The notes under the pieces: generated by a model
What the model was told of the DNA's origin: nothing
Seen by the model: the letters and a program-made list of their open reading frames with translations, nothing else
Databases searched by the model: none
Source: Apostichopus japonicus
Lineage: Eukaryota > Echinodermata > Holothuroidea > Aspidochirotida > Stichopodidae
Assembly: GCF_037975245.1 (NCBI RefSeq)
Contig: NC_092569.1
Location: forward strand, 15,911,001-15,975,000
DNA: 64,000 nt
Reading direction: 5' to 3'
Made by a program: the position numbers and the translations under genes
Shown: one piece after another, positions 57,343 through 64,000 of the stretch
How positions within the stretch are numbered: the first letter of the stretch is position 1
Layout: each line of letters starts with the position of its first letter

Positions 57343-59454
57343 TTTAAGAATCACTGAAGAATAATGTCACCTCGCTTCAATCAGTATAACTCTTTCAACG
57401 TTTTCTAGTTGGAATATTATATTCGAAATATTAACAACTTTCACCAGTGTCGAGATCTTAATGCCGTAGCGACTCAGGACTATACTATACTGTGTGACTG
57501 ACTTTGAAACACACAAAAAAACACCTTTTTCGGTTTTAATTGTATTTAGAGCAAACGCAGCAATGTATTTTCGATTTTCTTTTTCACTGATGCAATCGAT
57601 TTCATTTTGAGTGGAGGTGGGAAAATCTAAAATTATACCCCGGGGCTGCATTTTATGCAACGAAGCGTATCGATTAATCAAAATATTGTTTCTTTAAGAT
57701 ATTAAAAATTTGAGATAGTCGAATCAATTGTCTTGTTTAACCATGACTATGTTAATTCAACAGATGATATCTATGTTCTAAACTGTTAATACATTCCATT
57801 TTATGTGTAATATATTTCTTTTTTCTTTCTTAAAGTTCCTTACTTAAAATCGTTTTCTTTACATATACGATAATGTGTCTGAAATACTAACATTCTCTAC
57901 AGCTGTTTCCGTGGTGGAACATTTGCCAAATTTCCAGTTAATTTAATTGTATTTTCTATGTTTGAAATTGACTCACTTGTTTTATCTTTTGTATTGCAAC
58001 ATTTTCCTTCGGTTGCAATAATCAGATAAATGCGTCGATATTTCTTCCTAACTTACTCTGCAATATTTCGTACACAGTAGTCTGTATGATGATCTGAACA
58101 TGAATGTAGAAGAATAAAATGGCAATGCTAAAGAACGTGATTTCATTGAACATTTATTTCTTCATTTTTTATGGACCGTCTTTATAAACCTAATAGATAT
58201 GGGTGTCGGTATGGCCCACACCTCTCTCGGCAGTAGTCGGCAAATCATGCAGACGGGATAAGTTCTATATTTTATCTGGAAAGAAATGTTTCAGAGAAGA
58301 CATTTATGCACTTGACTGAATCATTTCTTATTTCTTGTGGGAGGGGAGAGTGTAGGGAGTGGAAGTATCCCCCCAGGTTTAAACTACTGCACATTTCATG
58401 GACTGTCATTGTTACTCTATCTGACAACGGACAAATTATGCTATCTCTCTCTATAGATGTCTTGCATTACTTAACCATGACATGTTCGTCTGTACCATCG
58501 CAAGGTGTGGTAACAATCTTATAGCTTCCCAGCTGTTCTAATTTATTGAAACTGTTCAATTACAACGTGCTGCTGTATGACTATTTAACTTTATTTTTAA
58601 CTGTTCATTTATTCTTGTTCAAATTATAGACGTCGTGGCTCGTGAGGAAAATTGTCATTGTCTTGACCAAAGCATTATCGACTGCCAAGACAAATTTGCT
58701 TGGAAGTTGCTATGACGACGAACTCCGTTTTGATAAAACATCGGAAAAATAAAACATCGGAGGCTGAGTCTAGTAGCAACATTTAATTGATCCTGTTCAT
58801 GTAAACCGTCTTACATATTGAATTGCTAAATTTGTCTACAAAAATCAATTACTAGTGCCATATTCGGTGTGTTCGAGACACTTAAAGTCCTTTCAATTGT
58901 ATTTTTAAATTATTTCATTTATACTTTTGCAGACTGGTGCAGAGATAGTAACTGGTAAATAATCGACGTAACAAGTCAATAAGGAAATCATTTTTTCGCT
59001 GGGTATTATTATTATTGACTGCTTTTATACCATTAGTTAATTTTTGCACTTTTTGCACTCCCAGGCGGGAGGGAGAGGAATGTTATCTTCATTTGCGCAA
59101 GGCAGAAGTTAATGCGAAATTCTAGACTCAACAATTTCAAAAGTGTATCATGTTGTTAATTATATTCGATCATTTGTAGCGTAATTTAAGTGCGATTCTG
59201 ACATGATTAGACAGAAAAATGACCAGTAAGTTGGTACTGATCTTAATTCTGTAAACTATCCAAAATTTGCTGAAACATTATTGTTCAAAATGTTTTCCAA
59301 ACGATAATATTAAGAACTTTTCAAATCAGGTTTATTCTTTTACAATACACATGCTGCCACGATATCATAATGAATAAAGGAAATAAAACTTATCACCATA
59401 CAATGCGCAAATCTGCTGAATCTTTCTGACAATGGGCCGCCCGATAGACACAGA
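57341..59454. other. 5' flank of FReD B, no gene recognised
   Basis: About 2.1 kb without a recognisable gene. A minus-strand frame at 57681-57367 (104 codons) lies directly upstream of gene B. It resembles no family I know and has no support. Confidence 0.4.
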
Positions 59455-59705
59455 AAACAACAGTTAAATTGTAAATCTTAAACTGTTGTACCAATTTGAC
59501 AAAGTAAAAACTGGATCGTGCTATAGATCGGTAGCATGTGCTATTAGGATTACAGTAAGAATTGAGGATATGTATAATTCCAAGACATCCAGTTGTTGGG
59601 ATTACACATATCCTCAGTTCTTACTCTAATCCTAATAGCATATACTACCGATTTATCAGCACAGTCTAGTTTCTTACTGTTTTACAACGTTTAAGAGTAT
59701 TTAAT
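59455..59705. mobile_element. Palindromic MITE, second copy
   Basis: Left arm GTAGCATGTGCTATTAGGAT then GAGGATATGTATAATTCC. Right arm GGGATTACACATATCCTCAG then CTAATAGCATATACTACC. The arms are imperfect inverted copies of each other and match 41873-42170. There is no coding capacity. Confidence 0.75.
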
Positions 59706-60126
59706 GTAATCTCTGTGTGAAACTCGGCTGAATGGTCAGTATTTCTATTTTAAGTTTAATAAGTAATTTTACATTTCACCTATCAGTTATTATATAACAA
59801 AGAAGTTTACTAGAAAGAACGTATTGGTACCAATAGAGATTCGAAGCTCTATGAAGTGGAATATAGTAATCATCAAACATTGGTTGTCCTCATACGAACT
59901 AGAGTAAGCAAAGACAAATGTCAGGTTTATTTCGGTTTCAGAATTTTCATTTCAGTTTATCGATTCCTCCAAGACTATGTTACTAAAATGCCATTTAAAT
60001 ATTTGCATCGTTCGCATAAGGTATGGAAAATAATCGATAAGCTTACAATCTATTTAAGTAATTATTTGTCGGAAAGTATTGACTCTACTGTGAACGATCT
60101 CTGCTATGGCAATGCTTGCAATTAAT

Positions 60127-60835
60127 TGAAACTCTGTATGTAGGATACTAGCCTAATGGTTAGACCACCAATTAATGGAAACTCTGTTTGTAGGATATTA
60201 GCCTAATGGTTTGACCACCAATCAAAGGAAACTCTGTATGTAGGATATTAGCTTAACGGTTAGACCACCAACTAATAGAAACTCTGTATGTGTGATATTA
60301 GCCTAACGGTTAGCCCACCAATTAAAGGATACTCTGTAAGTAGGATATTAGCCTAACGGTGAGACCACCAATCAAAGGATACACTGTAAGTAGGATATTA
60401 GCCTAATGTTTAGACCAAAAATTAATTTCAACTATGTATGTAGGATATTAGCCTAACGGTGAGACCACCAATCAAAGGATACTCTGTAAGTAGGATATTG
60501 GCCTAATGTTTAGACCAACAGTTAATTTCAACTATGTATGTAGGATATCAGACTAACCGTTAAACCGCCAATTAAAGGAAACTCTGTATGTATGATATTA
60601 GCTTAACGGGTAGACGACCATTTAATAGAAACTCTGTATGTAGGATATTAGCCTAACGGAAGACCATCAACTAATGGAAGCTATGTATGTAGGATATTAG
60701 CCTAACGGTGAGACCACCAATCAAAGGATACTCTGTATGTAGGATATTAGCCTAATGTTTAGACCACCAAGTAATGGAAACTATGTATGTAGGATATCAG
60801 CCTAAGCGTTAAACCACCAATTAATTGACACTCTG
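60127..60835 (+). repeat. 50 bp tandem repeat, ~14 copies
   Basis: The unit contains GAAACTCTGTATGTAGGATA, TTAGCCTAACGGTTAGACCA and CCAATTAA, with a period of 50 bp (for example 60141, 60191, 60241). Some variants recur in alternate copies (GTTTAGACCA with AATTTCAACTATG), pointing to a two-unit higher order in the middle. Edges are more diverged. Confidence 0.95.
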
Positions 60836-60910
60836 TACAAGGGACATTTAATATAAAAAAAATATGTTGACACTCACTATGACCAAGTTAGCCTCTCGTA
60901 TAAAACAACT

Positions 60911-61210
60911 TACTGCATTCATTAGCATGGACACGGTCACTTCCCTGCAGTAAGAACCCAGCAGGACAGACGCAATCTTCACTATCAATGCATTTTTCGT
61001 TATAACCAGATTCTCCTTTCACGTCTTCACTAACTACGCACTCCGTAGATCATGTTTGACGGACAGCAAAGGATCGATGCACCTGCGGTTGAAATTCTTT
61101 ACTACAGGAATGATAGCTGTTTGTACAATTTTTCTGAGCAGTTTTGGGTGTGTAATGCTAGGATTGCTCAAGCGTATCGAGATGAAGAACTGACAGTGAG
61201 CCACCTGCTA
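60911..61210 (-). pseudogene. Frameshifted TIL-type Cys-rich module
   Basis: On the minus strand, CPSNMIYG matches gene A exon 4 (CPPNMIYG). After a frame change the sequence reads ECVVSEDVKGESGYNEKC then DCVCPAGFLLQGSDRVHANE followed by Cys and a donor (GCA|GTAAGT). One expected Cys is Arg (GSDR for GSDC). Upstream, in another frame, CTNSYHSCSKEFQPQ may belong to a preceding Cys-rich unit. The shift and the lost Cys indicate decay. Confidence 0.6.
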
Positions 61211-61301
61211 TAATATAAACAATACAATAATTCAATAATAAGTAATAAAACTAATTCTATGTGTGATAATTAATACATGCGGTTTCTATTTAAATATTTA
61301 C

Positions 61302-61955
61302 CTTGACGGACACTTAGTGCAATTGCTTTCAAAGCACGGAAGCGTGTTGCTTTATATTGGCTCAATTCATCAGAGATGCGGAACAGCCAATACTCATTGC
61401 TAGTACAGTAACTACTGTTCATGTTCCACAACCGTGCATCAGTAACTACTGCACTGTGTTCGTAACACGGTAACATGTGTTACAGGTGGCACAGTAATTA
61501 CTGCAAGATTTTTCTTACTGCAAACTTAAAAATTTACAAATATAAAATTAAACAATTTATTTATTTTTTTTTTTTAACTACTGCAAATTGTCACCTGTCG
61601 GACTCGTAGTTCAACGTGTAACAGCTTTCCAGTAATTACTGTGCCAACTGTAACACATGTTTACCGGGTTGCGAACACACCGCAGTAGTTACTGATGCAC
61701 GGTTGTGGAACATGAACAGTAGTTACTGTACTAGCTCTGTGTATCGGGTGTGCGGAAACATTTTGTAAGCAATATCAAATGAATCTCCATTATAAAATAC
61801 AACATCAACAAGAACTTCGTACACTGCTTGGTTGGTCAAGTAGGAAAACTTCTTACTGCCAATCCAAGATTCTGTGAGAGATCCAACCCCATCTTTGTAC
61901 TCTGGCCAACTTCTGTTAAAATTCAGTGCCATGTTTCCTTGGTGTTAATGTAAAA
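61302..61955 (-). pseudogene. FReD locus C, core exon disrupted by a MITE
   Basis: On the minus strand FNRSWPEYKDGVG, ESWIGSKKFSYLTNQAVYEV and LVDVVFYNGDSFDIAYKMF are clear central FReD blocks. The continuation FRISDELSQYKATRF lies 365 bp further on, beyond an inserted element (61386-61750), and ends at a donor (GTCAAG|GTAAAT). The 5' edge of the exon is also frame-broken before FNRSW, and no Ca-site/pocket exon was found downstream. It is a dead copy of the family. Confidence 0.8.
61386..61750. mobile_element. MITE inserted in the FReD C exon
   Basis: Long inverted arms of roughly 110 bp contain CTAGTACAGTAACTACTG, GTTCATGTTCCACAACCG and TGCATCAGTAACTACTGC, with reverse copies at the other end. 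It is flanked by TGCGGAACA (61377-61385) and TGCGGAAACA (61751-61760), a ~9 bp duplication with one extra base. Removing it restores the FReD frame (YKMFRISDE). The same family occurs at 9507-9665. Confidence 0.82.
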
Positions 61956-62437
61956 CGTGGAATACAGTTTTCACTATTCATTCTGTTTAAAATGATTTCA
62001 CAGTAATTAATGAAATATCCCAAGAAGATAAATACGAAGTTAACTTATAGTTATTCATATGTCACAGGCGTATATCACGAATACTTCCCCGCTGGGGAGA
62101 AATGTATTTCATATTTCAAAAATCAGGAGTCATGAACAATGTACCTTGACAAGTGCCCTTGCGTCAATCTTTAATTCAAACGTTATACATCTCTAGATAA
62201 CAAGTAAATGAAAAGTTTACTTTAATTGGGGAAAAACAACGATATATTTTAGGAATCTCAAACATGTAAAATCTATTTGTTTGAAATCTCTACTGAATCT
62301 TTAGATTAAGCAGAAATTATTGTACTTAACATTGAGCACAAAAACGAGGAAACTGCTGTCACATTCAGCTGGTACTCCATCGCTAAAAGTGAAAAAGAAT
62401 GTAGGGATCAAAACTGAAACCTTGGTTCACATCGAAA

Positions 62438-62507
62438 GAACTTTGATAAAAGAAACAGGAAAGACCTGACTGATAGAAACAAGATTGAAGTGATTGATCG
62501 TGGGGCC
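62438..62507 (+). repeat. 70 bp direct repeat, copy 1
   Basis: GAACTTTGATAAAAGAAACA through GATCGTGGGGCC recurs without visible change at 62699-62768, a period of 261 bp. It indicates a recent local duplication. Confidence 0.9.
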
Positions 62508-62698
62508 AAAAGGATTTCAGGAAGGTACATGACAGGAAAATCCTGTAAGCTTAATCTTTTCTAGTGCTTATAGTGCCTCCCGACGTGCTTTTTGTTGATA
62601 AAAACAAAATCATAAGTATCCGTCAATAAGTGTAGTTGAGCTTCTATTGATATTGCAATTTTTGCCGTTCGACATTTCGACAGTCATTTGAATATTCA

Positions 62699-62768
62699 GA
62701 ACTTTGATAAAAGAAACAGGAAAGACCTGACTGATAGAAACAAGATTGAAGTGATTGATCGTGGGGCC
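62699..62768 (+). repeat. 70 bp direct repeat, copy 2
   Basis: Second copy of 62438-62507. The sequence between copies has no recognised content. Confidence 0.9.
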
Positions 62769-63158
62769 CCGGGGCTGTTACTCCTACCTAGCCCACCCCT
62801 CCCAACACACACACCCAAACTACCTTCGAACCATTATTTATACACATGTGTTAAGAATATCAGAGCAGGAGGATACAGTCACAATGACATGTTTCCTTGA
62901 AAACGTTGAATACAGTTTTCACTCGTCCATTCCACCACTTACTGGAGCGTATATTATACTAAATTGTTGTCTTTTTTTTCCATCTCATTAATTCAAAAGT
63001 ATCATAACATATGGTACACACTTGTTTAAATTACTAAATTGTTGTCAATATTTAGCGAAACACATTGTGAACATCATATTGTGGAGGGGGTAAGTGGACT
63101 TACCCCCTCACCACATACCTTTTCAGGGAAGAAATGGGGACGAATAAATACTTGGCAA
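62769..63158. other. Non-coding spacer
   Basis: No gene recognised. The string GAATACAGTTTTCACT near 62909 also occurs near 61961 beside FReD C. Confidence 0.35.
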
Positions 63159-63173
63159 ATGAAAATATACGAT

Positions 63174-63367
63174 ACTTTTTAAGACAAGTCACCCAGGAAA
63201 GGACCTGGGCACGAAAACCAAACTACCGAACGACTGATCCGCTCTCAACCCCAGTCCCCTTGCATCGGGACTGTGACTGTGTGATCATCGTCGGGTGTGT
63301 ATCACCATTCCACTCGAAAGGGAACAGATACTACACATGATCTTAGCCAAAAGGCCCGAGAAGCGAT
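63174..63367 (-). mobile_element. U2 snRNA-headed SINE-like element
   Basis: On the minus strand the element starts ATCGCTTCTCGG, continues CCTTTTGGCTAAGATCA and GTGTAGTATCTGTTC, and then passes into a body shared with 56202-56315. The body ends in a CCCAGG/CCTGGG hairpin and AT-rich tail. It is flanked by ATGAAAATATACGAT (63159-63173) and ATGAAAATAAACGAT (63366-63380), a 15 bp duplication with one mismatch that overlaps the first two bases of the head. The structure is a retrotransposed short element of about 194 bp with an snRNA-derived 5' end. Confidence 0.78.
63322..63367 (-). pseudogene. U2 snRNA 5' segment (head of the SINE-like element)
   Basis: 46 nt match the 5' end of spliceosomal U2 snRNA from its first base through the branch-point recognition sequence GTGTAGTATCTG, with one inserted G (CTCGGG) and one substitution (ATCATG for ATCAAG). 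Beyond GTTC the similarity fades. It is not a functional U2 gene, since the Sm site and 3' stem-loops are absent. Confidence 0.8.
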
Positions 63368-63380
63368 GAAAATAAACGAT

Positions 63381-64000
63381 TGCCATGCTATCTATGGTAA
63401 TTCGATGCATTGTTTTTATAGCGCGGTGCCATCTTTTTCTCAGTTAGTTTTTTTTTTCGTTATTAGCCATTCTACGCGTAGAACGATATTTCTCTGAACA
63501 AGTTTTTCTGAACAACATAGATTCAGTGGTTGGCACTTAAGCCAAAGGTCAGTGTCTCGTTTGAGCTTGATAGTCGTCACAATTATATATCTCTATTTGG
63601 GTCAATATAATACAGAGATATGAGATAACTGCGAGTGCCTTCACACACGTTTTCGTTCATGTTTGAAATCGTAAAAAGGCATGAGGTTCGTGACTCCTCC
63701 CCCACCAAACCCCACCCCACCAACCCACCCACCCACCCCCTGTTTTTACTGGCAAAATTTGAAAGTTGCACTACTCAATTGTAGTTAAGGTGATGGAACT
63801 TATAACATTTGTTAATTTTCCTTACCGAAACAAACATTTCTCAAAAAAGAGACCCAGGGACCCTGGACGGACGGAAGTCCCCTGCATGCGACTTATTATG
63901 ATGTATGTATGCACTTACACTGTGAACGGGACATACCAGTCAAAGAGAAACCATACACAGCTAATATGCGGGGGACTGGGTGTTTGGAAAGCTTGGAATA
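63381..64000. other. Window end, no gene recognised
   Basis: No supported coding region. The minus-strand segment near 63990-63925 is open and followed by a donor-like GTAAGT, but too little is visible to call an exon. A C-rich CCACCC stretch lies at 63700-63740. Confidence 0.35.

Noticed and set aside
60127-60835. A CRISPR-like array
   Set aside because: The copies are head-to-tail without unique spacers, in eukaryotic DNA; it is a satellite.
63322-63367. A functional U2 snRNA gene
   Set aside because: Only the first ~46 nt match; the Sm site and 3' stem-loops are missing and the segment is inside a target-site-flanked element.
63925-63990. A minus-strand exon of a further gene at the window edge
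   Set aside because: There is one open frame with a donor-like GTAAGT but no acceptor or family resemblance in the visible sequence.

Overview
This is eukaryotic, AT-rich, repeat-laden genomic DNA with spliced genes, long (TA)n microsatellites and many transposon remnants. The gene content points to a marine invertebrate deuterostome. It holds a large IFIT-like tetratricopeptide protein, a cluster of secreted fibrinogen-related (FReD) proteins with TIL/EGF-like or mucin-like stalks, L1/Tx1-like LINEs, Penelope-like reverse transcriptase remnants and hAT elements. An echinoderm, perhaps a sea cucumber, is my best guess. That is inference from domain combinations, not a species match.

Layout. 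(1) 0-7 kb: a tRNA-derived SINE, then an IFIT-like gene on + (coding 880-6805, four exons that join in frame to 837 codons). Its second intron carries a ~29 bp minisatellite. (2) 7-25 kb: no host gene recognised. The stretch holds a MITE, an antisense LINE remnant split by a 1.1 kb TIR element, a 3.2 kb decayed LINE on +, a segmental duplication with two broken Penelope-like RT fragments, and a perfect 92-copy GAT-type triplet tract. (3) 25.4-30.5 kb: FReD gene A on +, seven coding exons, 433 aa: signal peptide, Cys-rich piece, Thr/Ser linker, TIL module, EGF-like module, FReD. (4) 30.5-40.6 kb: intergenic, with repeats only. (5) 40.6-57.3 kb: FReD gene B on -, with a signal exon, one linker exon, a tandem array of twelve intact and two decayed ~60 bp exons (all phase 1-1) encoding a Thr/Pro-rich mucin-like stalk, then three FReD exons. 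Its repeated introns have taken in a 4.45 kb TIR element with SAM-like coding remnants, a solo LTR, two hAT-type elements and a palindromic MITE. (6) 57-64 kb: two copies of a SINE-like family (one with a U2 snRNA head), a palindromic MITE, a 50 bp satellite and a third, broken FReD locus (C) on - with a MITE inside its exon.

Genes A and B are convergent and share the same FReD exon structure. They also share an unusual Cys-rich insertion just before the conserved NLNG motif, but have different stalks. The FReD cluster looks like birth-and-death evolution of secreted recognition lectins. The IFIT-like gene suggests a cytosolic RNA-sensing or antiviral role by family analogy only.

The strongest leads are the variable mucin-stalk exon array of gene B, the Cys-rich FReD insertion, and the U2-headed SINE-like element with a near-perfect 15 bp target duplication. 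All exon models come from reading splice sites and frame by eye; no transcript or database evidence was available.
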